From NCBI RefSeq assembly GCF_007680845.1, contig NZ_VEIY01000003.1:186001-250000 (forward strand): 64,000 bases of DNA, read 5' to 3'. The notes under the pieces were generated by a model, which did no database searches, was not told where the DNA came from, and saw only the letters and a list, made by a program, of their open reading frames with translations. This document shows positions 43,647 to 53,100 of the stretch, one piece after another; the first letter of the stretch is position 1; each line of letters begins with the position of its first letter. This DNA is from Curtobacterium pusillum. Its GTDB lineage: Bacteria; Actinomycetota; Actinomycetes; Actinomycetales; Microbacteriaceae. The position numbers and the translations under genes are program-made.

Positions 43647-45187
43647 GAGCGCACCTCGCGCATGCGGTTCGCGGTCGCCACGGCCCGGAGCGGTGCCGCG
43701 GCCTTGTTGACCGCCTCGATGTGCTCGGTCTCCGGGTCGGAGTCGGCCACCAGCCCGGCGCCCGCCTGCACACGGGCGACGCCGTCCTTGATGAGCGCCG
43801 TCCGGATCGCGATGGCGAGGTCGGCGTCACCGGCGAAGTCGAAGTACCCGACCACGCCGGCGTAGGCCCCGCGCTTGGCGGGCTCGAGCTCGTCGATGAT
43901 CTCCAGCGCGCGCGGCTTCGGCGCGCCCGAGAGCGTCCCCGCGGGGAAGGTGGCCCGGAAGACGTCGATCGCCGAGGCGTCCGGTCGGACCGCGCCCTCG
44001 ACGCTCGACACCAGGTGCATGATGTGGCTGAAGCGCTCGACGGTCATGAACTCGGTCACTGCGACGGTCCCCGGCTCGCACACCTTCTGCAGGTCGTTGC
44101 GGGCGAGGTCGACGAGCATGAGGTGTTCCGCTCGCTCCTTCGGGTCCTCGAGCAGGTCGTCCCCGAACCGGACGTCCTCTTCCGGGGTGGCGCCGCGGGG
44201 ACGGGACCCGGCGATCGGGTGCGTGATGGCCCGGCCGGCCTGCACCTTCACGAGGGCTTCCGGCGACGCGCCGACGATCCAGAAGCGCTCGTCGGCGGTG
44301 TCGGCCAGCGCGAGGAAGTACATGTACGGGCTGGGGTTCAGCGTCCGGAGGACCCGGTAGACGTCGAGCGGGTCGGCCGTGACCTCGTGGTCGAAGCGCT
44401 GCGAGATGACGACCTGGAACACGTCCCCGTCGCGGATGAAGTCCTTCGACCGCTCCACCGAGGCCTGGTACTCCGCCGGCGTCGAGCGGTGCGTCGGGGT
44501 GGGCTCGGCGATGTCGAACGCCTCGGCCACGGTCGCGATGCTCGGGGTCACGAGGTCCGCCTGCATCCGGTCGAGGCGCGTCTGCGCGTCCGACCAGAGC
44601 GTCTCGGGGTCGTCGGTGCCGTCGTTCAGCACGCTCGCCACGAGCAGGACGAGCCCGGTGCGGTGGTCGAGCGCGGCGAGTTCGGACACGAAGGCGAGCG
44701 CCTGCCCCGGCACGTCGAAGTCGGCCGGGGGCACGTTCGGCAGGTGCTCGAGCTGCCGCACGGCTTCCCACCCGATGAACCCGACGGTCCCGCCGACCAG
44801 CGGCGGGGTGCCCGGGATGCGCGGGGTCGCCCACCGTTCGTGCAGGCGGGCGAGCACCTCGAGCGGTTCACCATCGAGCGAGTCGACGGCGCGGGAGGCC
44901 GGGATGCCGGTGTCGATCCACGCGGCACGGTCGCCGTCCTGCGTGAGGACACCGAAGCTGCGCACGCCGACGAACGACCAGCGCGACCAGAGGCCGCCCT
45001 GTCCGGCCGACTCGAGCAGGAACGTGCCGGGACGGCCGTCCGCGAGCTTGCGGTACACGCCGACCGGCGTCTCGCTGTCCGCGTAGAGCGCGCGGACGAC
45101 CGGGACGACACGGTGCGCGCCGAGCAGGCTGTCGAACTCCGGCCTGGAGGTCGTGTGCGGCTTGTCGGAGAGGGTCGCGGTGGTCAT
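43643..45187 (-). CDS. trpE: Anthranilate synthase component I
   Basis: 514-residue chorismate-utilising enzyme from ATG 45187. Family motifs are PSPYMYFLALAD (feedback and substrate region near 300), ITHPIAGSRPRG near 355, HLMLVDLARNDL near 390, and PAGTLSGAPKPRA plus GAYAGVVGYFDF near the end. The ATG overlaps the hisI stop. The glutamine amidotransferase partner TrpG is not in the window. Confidence 0.97.
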   Translation of the reverse strand: MTTATLSDKPHTTSRPEFDSLLGAHRVVPVVRALYADSETPVGVYRKLADGRPGTFLLESAGQGGLWSRWSFVGVRSFGVLTQDGDRAAWIDTGIPASRAVDSLDGEPLEVLARLHERWATPRIPGTPPLVGGTVGFIGWEAVRQLEHLPNVPPADFDVPGQALAFVSELAALDHRTGLVLLVASVLNDGTDDPETLWSDAQTRLDRMQADLVTPSIATVAEAFDIAEPTPTHRSTPAEYQASVERSKDFIRDGDVFQVVISQRFDHEVTADPLDVYRVLRTLNPSPYMYFLALADTADERFWIVGASPEALVKVQAGRAITHPIAGSRPRGATPEEDVRFGDDLLEDPKERAEHLMLVDLARNDLQKVCEPGTVAVTEFMTVERFSHIMHLVSSVEGAVRPDASAIDVFRATFPAGTLSGAPKPRALEIIDELEPAKRGAYAGVVGYFDFAGDADLAIAIRTALIKDGVARVQAGAGLVADSDPETEHIEAVNKAAAPLRAVATANRMREVRS

Positions 45188-45582
45188 CGGGTCGCCCCCA
45201 CAGCCGGATCGGTCGGCGCGGACGCCGTCACGGGATCGAGGGGGTCGACGTCGAAGCAGCGGTGCGCACCGGTGTGGCACGCGGCCCCGACCTGTTGCAC
45301 GGTGACGAGGAGCGTGTCGGCGTCGCAGTCGAACGCCGCGGCACGCACGTACTGCGCGTGCCCGGAGGTGTCACCCTTGCGCCAGTACTCGTTCCGGGAG
45401 CGGGACCAGAAGGTCACCCGTCCCTCGGTGAGGGTGCGGCGGAGGGCTTCCCGGTCCATGTAGCCGAGCATGAGGACGTCCTTCGACGACTCCTCTTGCA
45501 CGACGGCGGGGAGCAGCCCGTCCGCACCGAACCGCGCGCGGTCGAGGACCGCGTCCATGCTGGTGCTGGTGCTGTCGGTCAT
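45184..45582 (-). CDS. hisI: Phosphoribosyl-AMP cyclohydrolase
   Basis: 132 residues. Third step of histidine synthesis. Motifs are VLMLGYMDREAL, TFWSRSRNEYWRKGDTSGH, and the zinc/magnesium-site residues DCDADTLL and GAACHTGAHRCF. The frame starts at MTDSTSTSMDAV; the internal Met nine residues in is an alternative. Its stop overlaps the trpE start, tying the two amino-acid pathways together. Confidence 0.96.
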   Translation of the reverse strand: MTDSTSTSMDAVLDRARFGADGLLPAVVQEESSKDVLMLGYMDREALRRTLTEGRVTFWSRSRNEYWRKGDTSGHAQYVRAAAFDCDADTLLVTVQQVGAACHTGAHRCFDVDPLDPVTASAPTDPAVGATR

Positions 45583-45643
45583 GAGGCTCCTAGCCTACGG
45601 CGGCGGACCGGCGGACGGCGCCGGATCCGCAGGAGGCGGTGGA

Positions 45644-46408
45644 TCAGCGGACGGCGTGCCCGGACGCGCGCAGCGCGTCCTTGACGTCGCCCACCGTCAT
45701 CTCGCCACGGTGGAAGACGGACGCGGCGAGGACGGCATCCGCACCCGCGTCGATGGCGGGGGCGAAGTGCTCGATCCGACCCGCGCCTCCCGACGCGATG
45801 ACCGGCACCGAGGAGACCGCACGGACCGCGGCCACGAGCTCGAGGTCGAACCCGTTCTTCGTGCCGTCCGCGTCGATCGAGTTGACCAGGAGCTCCCCCG
45901 CGCCGCGTTCGACGGCTTCGTGCGCCCACGCGATCGCGTCGAGGTCGGACTCAGTCCGCCCCCCGTGCGTCGTGACGACGAAGCCGGACGGCATCCGGTC
46001 GGACCGCTTGACGTCGAGCGAGAGCACCACGGCCTGCGCGCCGAAGCGGTCCGCGATCTCGCCGACGAGCTCCGGGCGGGCGATCGCGGCGCTGTTCACG
46101 CCGATCTTGTCCGCGCCGCACTGCTGCAGGCGGGAGACGTCGTCGACGCTCCGCACCCCGCCGCCGACGGTGAGCGGGATGAAGACCTGCTCGGCGGTCC
46201 GGGTCACGGTGTCGTACATCGTGGAGCGGTTCTCGACCGTGGCGCCGACGTCGAGGAACGTGAGCTCGTCCGCACCCTGCTCGTAGTAGCGCGCCGCGAG
46301 CTCGACGGGGTCGCCGGCGTCCTGCAGGTCGAGGAAGTTCACGCCCTTGACGACGCGACCGCCCTTGACGTCGAGGCACGGGATGACCCGCACGGACACC
46401 CCGGTCAC
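45644..46408 (-). CDS. hisF: Imidazole glycerol phosphate synthase, cyclase subunit
   Basis: 254-residue TIM barrel with catalytic Asp in [14 protein letters not shown] near residue 13 and in [11 protein letters not shown] near 133. Phosphate sites are TVGGGVRS and [11 protein letters not shown]. It works with HisH, which is not in this window. GTG 46408 overlaps the hisG stop. 61 bp separate it from hisI. Confidence 0.97.
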   Translation of the reverse strand: MTGVSVRVIPCLDVKGGRVVKGVNFLDLQDAGDPVELAARYYEQGADELTFLDVGATVENRSTMYDTVTRTAEQVFIPLTVGGGVRSVDDVSRLQQCGADKIGVNSAAIARPELVGEIADRFGAQAVVLSLDVKRSDRMPSGFVVTTHGGRTESDLDAIAWAHEAVERGAGELLVNSIDADGTKNGFDLELVAAVRAVSSVPVIASGGAGRIEHFAPAIDAGADAVLAASVFHRGEMTVGDVKDALRASGHAVR

Positions 46409-47244
46409 AGGCGTGCGGCGTGGATCGGGCTGACCAGGATCGCCCGGGCGCCGAGGTCGTAGAGCGCGTCCATGATGAGGTTCGCGTCGTCGCGCGGGAT
46501 CATCACGCGGACCGCCGACCAGTCGCGGCCGTGGAGCGGCGACACCGTCGGGGACTCGATGCCCGACGCGATCGCCGTCGCCTGCTCGAGCAGGGCGGTC
46601 GGGATGTCGTAGTCGAGCATCACGTAGCCGCGGGCGACGAGCACGCCCTGCAGACGGCGGCGCAGGACGTCGATGCCGGGGATCGACTCGTCGGTCGAGA
46701 CGAGGAGCGCGGTCGACTCGAGGATGACCGGGCCGAAGATCTCCAGCCCGGCCTGCCGCAGGGTGCTGCCGGTCGAGACCACGTCGGCGACGGCGTCCGC
46801 GACACCGAGGCGCACGGCGCTCTCGACCGCGCCGTCGAGCTTGACGAGCGTCGCGGTGACGCCGTGCTTCGCGAGGAAGTCCCCGACCAAACCGGGGTAG
46901 CTCGTCGCCACCCGCACGCCGTCGAGGTCCTGCAGGGAGCTGAACCGACCGGGGGTGCCGGCGAAGCGGAACGTCGAGTCCGCGAAGCCGAGCGCGTCGA
47001 CCTCGTGCGCCGCGGACCCGGAGTCGAGGAGCAGGTCACGGCCGGTGATGCCGACGTCGAGGGCACCCGAGCCGACGTACGTGGCGATGTCGCGCGGACG
47101 GAGGAAGAAGAACTCCACCCCGTTCCGCTCGTCGAGCAGGTGGAGTGCCTTCGGGTCGCGACGACCGGCGTACCCGGCCTCCCGCAGCATCTCGGAGGCG
47201 GTCTCGGAGAGGGAGCCCTTGTTGGGCACGGCGATGCGGAGCAT
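46405..47244 (-). CDS. hisG: ATP phosphoribosyltransferase, long form
   Basis: First, feedback-controlled enzyme of histidine synthesis. 279 residues, with [12 protein letters not shown] at the start, [10 protein letters not shown] near 65, and the PRPP-binding [19 protein letters not shown] near 150-168. The extra C-terminal domain (about 205-279) is the histidine-sensing ACT-like domain of the long HisG form, so no HisZ partner is required. Confidence 0.97.
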   Translation of the reverse strand: MLRIAVPNKGSLSETASEMLREAGYAGRRDPKALHLLDERNGVEFFFLRPRDIATYVGSGALDVGITGRDLLLDSGSAAHEVDALGFADSTFRFAGTPGRFSSLQDLDGVRVATSYPGLVGDFLAKHGVTATLVKLDGAVESAVRLGVADAVADVVSTGSTLRQAGLEIFGPVILESTALLVSTDESIPGIDVLRRRLQGVLVARGYVMLDYDIPTALLEQATAIASGIESPTVSPLHGRDWSAVRVMIPRDDANLIMDALYDLGARAILVSPIHAARL

Positions 47245-47290
47245 CAGGTGGTCTGCTTTCTGGTGGAGGGGTCGGCGACTGATCAGCGGA

Positions 47291-47554
47291 TCAGAGATGT
47301 CGCCAGACGTCCGCCGGGGTGAGGCCCTTCGCGATCATGAGCACCTGCAGGTGGTACACGAGCTGCGAGATCTCCTCCGAGGTGCGCTCGTCGCCCTCGT
47401 ACTCGGCCGCCATCCAGACCTCGGCTGCCTCTTCCACGATCTTCTTGCCGATCTGGTGCACGCCGGCGTCCAGCTCGGCGACGGTGCCGGAGCCCTCGGG
47501 GCGCGTGCGCGCCTTCTCGGTGAGCTCCTGGAACAGGTCGTCGAACGTCTTCAC
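47291..47554 (-). CDS. hisE: Phosphoribosyl-ATP pyrophosphatase
   Basis: 87 residues from GTG 47554 ([11 protein letters not shown]). Conserved acidic metal ligands lie in [14 protein letters not shown] near residue 37 and in [14 protein letters not shown] near 60. The open frame extends far upstream through the rpe-hisE gap, but only this part is HisE-like. It lies 46 bp before hisG. Confidence 0.95.
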   Translation of the reverse strand: MKTFDDLFQELTEKARTRPEGSGTVAELDAGVHQIGKKIVEEAAEVWMAAEYEGDERTSEEISQLVYHLQVLMIAKGLTPADVWRHL

Positions 47555-47655
47555 GCCGACCAGGCTACCGTCCGGCGCGTGCGCGGCGGACGTACCGTCC
47601 GGACGGGAGGCGCGGCTCGCCCCCGCACCGCCGGTCACGTCGGTCGTGTCGGTCG

Positions 47656-48318
47656 TCACGCGCGTGCTGCCGCGGCCGCCGCCTCGCGGAGGTCCGCGAT
47701 CCGCGCGGCCGGCTCGCCGCCGTAGACCGCCGAGCCCGCCACGAGGGTGTCCGCGCCGCTCCGGACGGCCTCGGGCACGGTGTCGACCGCGATGCCGCCG
47801 TCGACCTCGAGCCACACGTCGAGACCGGAGGCATCGACGGCAGCGCGCGCGTCGGCCAGCTTCGGCATCACCGACGGCATGAACGACTGGCCACCGAACC
47901 CGGGCTCGACCGTCATGAGCAGGATCATGTCGTACGCGTCGAGGTGGTGCAGGACCTGGGTGATCGGGGTACCAGGCTTCACGGCGACCGCCGCGCGCGC
48001 ACCGTTCGAGCGGATCGCCGCGGCCGTCGCCACCGGGTCGTCCGCCGCCTCGAAGTGGAAGGTCACGCTCGACGCGCCCGTCTCGGCGTACTTCGGGGCC
48101 TCGGTGTCGGCGTTCGTGATCATCAGGTGGACGTCGAGGGGCACCGGGGACACCTGCTGCAGGCGCTGCACGATCGGCAGGCCCAGGGTGAGGTTCGGCA
48201 CGAAGTGGTTGTCCATCACGTCGACGTGCACCAGATCGGCGGTCTCGATGCGGTGGAGCTCGCGCTCGAGGTTCGCGAAGTCGGCGGACAGGATGCTCGG
48301 CGAGATGCGGATCGTCAC
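47656..48318 (-). CDS. rpe: Ribulose-phosphate 3-epimerase
   Basis: 220-residue TIM barrel of the pentose phosphate pathway, starting with GTG 48318. Metal and acid/base residues are in [28 protein letters not shown] (His and Asp), [17 protein letters not shown] and the Asp of LEVDGGI. Genes rsmB and fmt lie upstream on the same strand; hisE follows after 101 bp. Confidence 0.97.
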   Translation of the reverse strand: MTIRISPSILSADFANLERELHRIETADLVHVDVMDNHFVPNLTLGLPIVQRLQQVSPVPLDVHLMITNADTEAPKYAETGASSVTFHFEAADDPVATAAAIRSNGARAAVAVKPGTPITQVLHHLDAYDMILLMTVEPGFGGQSFMPSVMPKLADARAAVDASGLDVWLEVDGGIAVDTVPEAVRSGADTLVAGSAVYGGEPAARIADLREAAAAAARA

Positions 48319-48380
48319 CCACCAACCCTACCGGCGCGGGCGCCAGCGCTCCCCCGGTACTCGGGACCAGAAACCCGACA

Positions 48381-48426
48381 TCGAACCACGAACCGGAGTC
48401 GGTTCGACGTCGTCTTCGTGGTTCGA
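48381..48426. other. 12-bp inverted repeat between rsmB and rpe
   Basis: TCGAACCACGAA (48381-48392) and its exact inverse (48415-48426) flank 22 nt that contain GTCGGTTCGACG-like sub-symmetry. It starts 17 bp past the rsmB stop and 63 bp before rpe. It could be a terminator or an operator of rpe; the AT-richer arms stand out from the background. Confidence 0.55.
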
Positions 48427-48442
48427 CGGGCGGCGCCGGGGC

Positions 48443-50014
48443 TCAGGCGACGCGGCGGAACAGCGCGATGAACATCGCGTCCGTGCCGATCCGGTGCGGC
48501 CAGAGCTGCACGGTGTTCCCGTCCGCCACCTGCGGGTCACGAGCGGCCACCGAACGCACGACCGACGCGGTGTCGAGCTGCTCGAGCGCACCCCCGTGAC
48601 GCGCCATCAGCGCGTCCACCTGCCCGCGGGTCTCCGCCAGGTGCGGCGAGCACGTCACGTACGCCAGGGTCCCACCGACGGCGAGCACCCGGACCGCAGC
48701 GTCGAGCAGCTCCGCCTGGAGCGCCGCCAGCTCGGGCACGTCCTCCGGCTGCTTCCGCCACCGTGCCTCCGGGCGACGCCGGAGTGCCCCGAGCCCGGTG
48801 CACGGTGCGTCGAGCAGGACCCGGTCGAAGGTCACGCCCGCTCCGTCGCGCCCGAAGCGTCGACCGTCGCCCTCGACCACGGTCACGTCGTCGCCGAACC
48901 CCGCGAGGGCCTTCCGCACGAGCCCTGCCCGCGCCGGCACGAGTTCGTTGGCGACGAGTGCGGCTCCGCCCTGGGCGGCCTCGGCGGCGAGCAACGCGGC
49001 CTTGCCGCCGGGTCCGGCGCACAGGTCGAGCCAGCGCTCCCCCGGCCGGACCGCGGAGGACCGGCTCAGCGCGAGCGCCGCCAGCTGCGACCCCTCGTCC
49101 TGCACGCGGAGCCGCCCGGCGCTGACGCCGGGCACGCGGGCCGGGTCGCCGCTGATGCCGCGGATGCCGACGGGCGAGACCGGCAGGTCGGTCACGGTCT
49201 CCGGGTGGTCGGCGGTGCGGACGGGAGGCGCGGCTGCGGTCGCGTCGTCGGCGTCCGGGTGGTCGGCGGTGCGGACGGGAGGCGCGGCTGCGGTCGCGTC
49301 GTCGGCGTCCGGCCCGTCCTCGACGGCCGCCTCCGGATCGGGTCCGGCGGCGTGGGCGATCGCGGCCGCGACGTCCTCGTCGGTCGCGAGCCCCGGCAGC
49401 GCGGCGAGCTGCACGCGCGGCGCGACGTTGTCCGCCGCGAGAAGCGCCGCGAGTTCGTCACGGGAGCGCTCGGCCGCCAGGGCGTCACGGAGCGCCGACA
49501 CCACCCACACCGGGTGCGACCACCGGGCGGCGAGCAGGGCGTCGCCACCGCGGCCCTCGGTGATCAGGGCGTCCCACTCGTCGTCGGTGCGCGCCGCGAC
49601 CTTGCGGAGCACGGCGTTGACGAACCCGGTGGCCCGGTGGGCACCGATCTCGCGCGCGAGTTCGACCGTCGCCGCGACCGCCGCGTGGGTGGGTGTGCGC
49701 ATGCCGAGGAGCTGGTGGGCCCCGAGCCGCATGACGTCGAGCACGTCCGACTCGATGTTGTCGAGGCGTCGACCGGAGGCGAGGGCGACGATCGCGTCGT
49801 AGCGACCGAGCATCCGGATCGACCCGTACGTCAGCTCGGTGGCGAACGCGGCGTCGCGCGCGGAGAGGCCGGCCCGACGGATGCGTGTCGGCAGGAGGAG
49901 GTTCGCGTACGCGTCGTCGACCTGCACGGCGCGGAGCACGTCGAACGCGACCCGCCGAGCGCTGGTCTGCCGCGGCCCGTGGTTGCGGCGCTGCCCCTTC
50001 GTCGCGGCGCTCAT
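48443..50014 (-). CDS. rsmB: 16S rRNA (cytosine-5) methyltransferase RsmB/Sun family
   Basis: 523 residues. The N-terminal NusB-like RNA-binding domain spans about 18-150 (ARRVAFDVLRAVQ). The C-terminal SAM methyltransferase has WLDLCAGPGGKAALLA, the first catalytic-type Cys in LLDAPCTGLGALRRRPEARW, and the second in YVTCSPHLAETRGQV. Between the domains sits a duplicated 18-residue segment (residues about 236-271) encoded by a 54-bp tandem repeat. ATG 50014 overlaps the fmt stop (ATGA). Confidence 0.95.
   Translation of the reverse strand: MSAATKGQRRNHGPRQTSARRVAFDVLRAVQVDDAYANLLLPTRIRRAGLSARDAAFATELTYGSIRMLGRYDAIVALASGRRLDNIESDVLDVMRLGAHQLLGMRTPTHAAVAATVELAREIGAHRATGFVNAVLRKVAARTDDEWDALITEGRGGDALLAARWSHPVWVVSALRDALAAERSRDELAALLAADNVAPRVQLAALPGLATDEDVAAAIAHAAGPDPEAAVEDGPDADDATAAAPPVRTADHPDADDATAAAPPVRTADHPETVTDLPVSPVGIRGISGDPARVPGVSAGRLRVQDEGSQLAALALSRSSAVRPGERWLDLCAGPGGKAALLAAEAAQGGAALVANELVPARAGLVRKALAGFGDDVTVVEGDGRRFGRDGAGVTFDRVLLDAPCTGLGALRRRPEARWRKQPEDVPELAALQAELLDAAVRVLAVGGTLAYVTCSPHLAETRGQVDALMARHGGALEQLDTASVVRSVAARDPQVADGNTVQLWPHRIGTDAMFIALFRRVA
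49201..49308. repeat. 54-bp tandem duplication inside rsmB
   Basis: Two essentially identical 54-bp units (49201-49254 and 49255-49308), each holding GGACGGGAGGCGCGG. Together they encode the peptide DADDATAAAPPVRTADHP twice, in the linker between the NusB-like and methyltransferase domains. The frame is kept. Confidence 0.95.
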
Positions 50015-50946
50015 GCGAGGACCTTGCCGTCGAGCGTGCCGAGGCCCCTGGCCCAGGCGGCGGCGTCCATCGCCTGCTTGCCGGCGGGCTGCACCCGGGT
50101 GAGCACGAGCGGGTCGTCGGCGGTCCCGACGAAGAGCCGACCGCCCTGGACGGCCAGTGCGCCGGGGGTGAGGGACGGGGCGGGGTCTGCCGCGCCTCCA
50201 GGCAGTCGGTGGCTGCGGAGCAGCTTCACGCGGGTGTCTCCGAGGTGGGCGTACGCGCCGGGCTCTGGTGTGACGCCGCGGAGGCGGGCGTGGACGACGG
50301 CGGCCGGCGCGGCGAAGTCGATGCGGCCGTCCTCGATCGTGAGCTTGGGGGCGAGGGTCGGTTCGCCGGTCTGCTCGGTGGCGACGGCGGCGCCGGCGGC
50401 GATGTCGTCGACGACCCGCGCGACGGTCGACGCACCGGACTCGGCCATGGCGGCGAGGACCTCGCCGGAGGTCGCCTCCGGGTCGATGTCGAACGGGTCG
50501 CTCGCGTACACGGGGCCGGCATCGAGCGCCTCGACGAGGTGGAAGACGGTCGCGGCGGTGCGGGTGTCGCCGGCCATCACCGCGCGCTGCACGGGGGCGG
50601 CGCCGCGGTACTGCGGGAGGTCCGAGAAGTGCAGGTTGACCCAGCCGAGCCGCGGGGCGTCGAGCGCCGGACGACGGAGGAGCGCGCCGTACGCGACGAT
50701 CACACCGAGGTCGACGTCGAGCTCGGCGATCCGCGCGGTGACCGCGTCATCGACCCGGGACGCCTCGATGACCGGGAGCCCGAGCTCGGACGCCACCTGC
50801 GCGACGGGGGTCGGCGTGAGGATGCGCTTCCGGCCCTGCGCGGTCGCCGGACGGGTGAGCACCGCGGCGATCTCGTGCTCGGACGCCGCGAGTCGGCGGA
50901 GGGTGGGGACGGCCGCAGCGGGGCTGCCGGCGACGACGAGACGCAT
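50011..50946 (-). CDS. fmt: Methionyl-tRNA formyltransferase
   Basis: 311 residues. Formylates initiator Met-tRNA. The N-terminal Rossmann domain starts RLVVAGSPAAAVPTLRRL. The formyl-transfer site has NLHFSDLPQYRGAAPVQRAV (Asn, His) near residue 105 and the Asp of LVEALDAGPVY. The C-terminal OB-like domain is present. A GGAGGCGCGG motif within the gene (near 50189) encodes PGGAADP in a loop. Overlap with rsmB is conserved. Confidence 0.96.
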   Translation of the reverse strand: MRLVVAGSPAAAVPTLRRLAASEHEIAAVLTRPATAQGRKRILTPTPVAQVASELGLPVIEASRVDDAVTARIAELDVDLGVIVAYGALLRRPALDAPRLGWVNLHFSDLPQYRGAAPVQRAVMAGDTRTAATVFHLVEALDAGPVYASDPFDIDPEATSGEVLAAMAESGASTVARVVDDIAAGAAVATEQTGEPTLAPKLTIEDGRIDFAAPAAVVHARLRGVTPEPGAYAHLGDTRVKLLRSHRLPGGAADPAPSLTPGALAVQGGRLFVGTADDPLVLTRVQPAGKQAMDAAAWARGLGTLDGKVLA

Positions 50947-50962
50947 GGGTTCGATCCTCCCA

Positions 50963-50999
50963 CGTCCGCAGCCGCCGGTCGTGCCGGCGACTGCGGACG
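50963..50999. terminator. Hairpin between the sugar operon and fmt
   Basis: CGTCCGCAG/CTGCGGACG plus inner CGCCGG/CCGGCG make a 15-bp stem with one mismatch and a 5-nt loop. It begins 5 bp past the stop of the secreted enzyme gene and should end the sugar-uptake operon. Confidence 0.8.
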
Positions 51000-51004
51000 A
51001 CGGG

Positions 51005-53059
51005 TCAGCGGACCACGGTGAAACCCGCGCGCGCGAGCGGTACTGCGTCGGAGCGGAGGTGGACGGTGCGGACGAGCCGCCCGTCGGCCGCGTACACCGA
51101 GGCCGTGCGTCCGGACGCGCCCGTGACGGTGCCGGCGCGCGCCGACCCGGTGCTGTCGACCACGAGGTCGAGCGGACGCGCTCCCGTCAGTCCGAGGTGG
51201 GCGACGACGGGCTGGACCAGCACGGCGTCGAGGTCGAGGGAGCCGGACGCCACGCGCGCCGTGACGGAGGTGACCTGCGCCGGGACGACCGCGCCGAGCG
51301 TGAGCGGTCGCAGCACCGTCGACGTGGGCGCCGTGCCCTGCTCCCCCGCCCCGCCGTTCGGCGTCCGCCCGAGCGTCGTCGGACGACCGGGACCGGAGGT
51401 CGTCCACGTCGTCGTGCCGGCCGGTCCGGCCTGACGCGACACGACCGGCGCGAGCACCACGGGACCGTGCCCGGCCGGCAGCGTGACGGTGATGCTGCCG
51501 CCGGCGGTCGCGTGCACCGACGCCGATCCCGACCAGTTGGCGGAGCCGGTCCAGGCGGTGGGGTGCTGCACGACCGCGGCGCCGCCGGCGAGGGTGCCGG
51601 ACTCGGCCTCCACCGTCGTGATGCCGTGCACGGTCGAGCGCCCGTCGATGCCGGTCGCCGTCGCACGGATCGCCGGGTGCGCGTCGAGCGCGAGCATCGT
51701 CAGTGCCGTGTGGATCGCCGACTCGGCGCCGCAGCCCCGGTTGACGGTGCCGTCCGCCGCGATGCCGTCGACGCACGCTCCGGTGGTCCGGTCGTACACC
51801 GGGACGCCGGCCGGGTTCGCGCCGAAGAACCACGACGCTGCGATCCCGGCGAGCGCCTCCTGTCCGCGGTTGCCGGTGGCGTCGGCCGTCGCGGTGAACG
51901 ACTGCACGAGCGAGTCCGCGCCGTAGGCGATCTGCGTCAGGTCGAACGGGGTCGGGGTCCAGCCGTTGTCGGGCCCGCCGGTCGTGAGCAGCTGCGTGCC
52001 GAACTGGGCGGTCGCCTGCTCGGCATCGCGTTCCCATGCCGTCCGGTGCAGGACGGACCCGGCGCGGGCGAGGGCGGCCGGAGCCATCCCGCCCCAGGCG
52101 TTCCAGGTGGACTGGGAGGTCGCGGACGGCAGGACGGCTCCGTAGGGCCAGGTGCCGGTCGCGCCGCGCTGCATGGCGGCGACGCCCTCGGTCTCGCGCT
52201 GCAGCACGGTTCGCACGTCGCGGTCGGTCGGGACTGCTGCGGTGTAGGCGCTGAGCCCGAGGACGGCCTCGGCGGTGGCGCTGGTGGAGTCGGCGATCAA
52301 CCACGCGGGGACGCGCGAGCCGTTCACGGTGTCGTACCGGCCGTACTCGGCGAGGGAGCCGCGGTCGAGTGCTCCGACTGCCAGGTGCAGGCGGTCCTGC
52401 AGGAAGCGCGCGAACCCGGGGTCGGTGTGCCGGAACGCCGGGTACGCCTCGCCGAGTGCCCAGATCGTCCGGGCGGTCCAGAACGAGTCGGCGGAGTCCG
52501 AGGGGTCGGGGCTGTCCGGGGGCGTCGGGCTCGTGTTCAGGGTGCCGTCGGACTGCTGCCAGAGCACGACGTTGCCGGCGTCCGGGCCGGTGGCGGTCTG
52601 CAGGTAGGTCAAGGAGCGGAGGAGCTCGCGGGCGGTGTCGAGGCTCCCGGGCGTGCGTTGCTGCTGCCAGGCGCGGACGTACACGACGGCGGCGCGGCTG
52701 ATGTCGTCCGCGTCGAAGGCCCCCTGGCCCCAGTGTCCGGTCGCGGGGTCGAGCGTGCCGCCGCCCACGCGTCGGTAGGTGCCGTCGGCGTCCCGGTCGG
52801 CGTACACCCAGGGCGCGCGGGCGGTGGGGTCGCCGGCCTGGTCGTAGGTCGTGTGGCCGGGGACGCCGGGCAGCAGCGGGACGTCGTCGAGCAGGAAGTC
52901 GAGGTGGTCCAGGTTCGTGAGGGTGCTGGTCGGGTGCCCGGCGGTGCCGGCTCCCTCGGCGGTCGGTGCCGCGAGTGCCGCGGCGGGGGTCGTCAGCACG
53001 CTCGCGGCGACGACGACGGCCGCGGTGAGCGCGGCGACGGTGGTGGTGCGATGCGACAT
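51005..53059 (-). CDS. Secreted six-hairpin-type glycosidase-like protein
   Basis: 684 residues with a clear signal peptide (Arg near the start, hydrophobic VAALTAAVVVAASVL, cleavage near AALA-AP at about 31). Residues 80-450 are rich in the alpha/alpha hairpin pattern of six-hairpin glycosidases (DDISRAAVVYVRAWQQQ, SFWTARTIWALGEAYPAF, WLIADSTSATAEAVLGLSAY, SWFFGANPAG). A C-terminal beta-rich region (about 480-684) looks like a binding or Ig-like domain. No exact GH family can be named. As last gene of the operon it is a good candidate for extracellular release of the sugar that the ABC system imports. Confidence 0.72.
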   Translation of the reverse strand: MSHRTTTVAALTAAVVVAASVLTTPAAALAAPTAEGAGTAGHPTSTLTNLDHLDFLLDDVPLLPGVPGHTTYDQAGDPTARAPWVYADRDADGTYRRVGGGTLDPATGHWGQGAFDADDISRAAVVYVRAWQQQRTPGSLDTARELLRSLTYLQTATGPDAGNVVLWQQSDGTLNTSPTPPDSPDPSDSADSFWTARTIWALGEAYPAFRHTDPGFARFLQDRLHLAVGALDRGSLAEYGRYDTVNGSRVPAWLIADSTSATAEAVLGLSAYTAAVPTDRDVRTVLQRETEGVAAMQRGATGTWPYGAVLPSATSQSTWNAWGGMAPAALARAGSVLHRTAWERDAEQATAQFGTQLLTTGGPDNGWTPTPFDLTQIAYGADSLVQSFTATADATGNRGQEALAGIAASWFFGANPAGVPVYDRTTGACVDGIAADGTVNRGCGAESAIHTALTMLALDAHPAIRATATGIDGRSTVHGITTVEAESGTLAGGAAVVQHPTAWTGSANWSGSASVHATAGGSITVTLPAGHGPVVLAPVVSRQAGPAGTTTWTTSGPGRPTTLGRTPNGGAGEQGTAPTSTVLRPLTLGAVVPAQVTSVTARVASGSLDLDAVLVQPVVAHLGLTGARPLDLVVDSTGSARAGTVTGASGRTASVYAADGRLVRTVHLRSDAVPLARAGFTVVR

Positions 53060-53100
53060 TGCATGCTCCTCGGTCGGTGGTGCGGTGGTGGTGCGTGACG

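Noticed and set aside
45770-45800. GCGCCTCCC copy of the dispersed motif in hisF
   Set aside because: This stretch encodes the conserved HisF phosphate-binding SGGAG segment, so the match is explained by the protein.
47555-47655. N-terminal extension of HisE into the rpe gap
   Set aside because: The extra residues are low-complexity and partly derived from the dispersed GGAGGCGCGG motif. GTG 47554 gives the standard 87-residue protein.
47747-53098. A 1783-residue plus-strand open frame
   Set aside because: It crosses rpe, rsmB, fmt and the secreted enzyme in antisense, including their intergenic hairpins. It has no domain resemblance.
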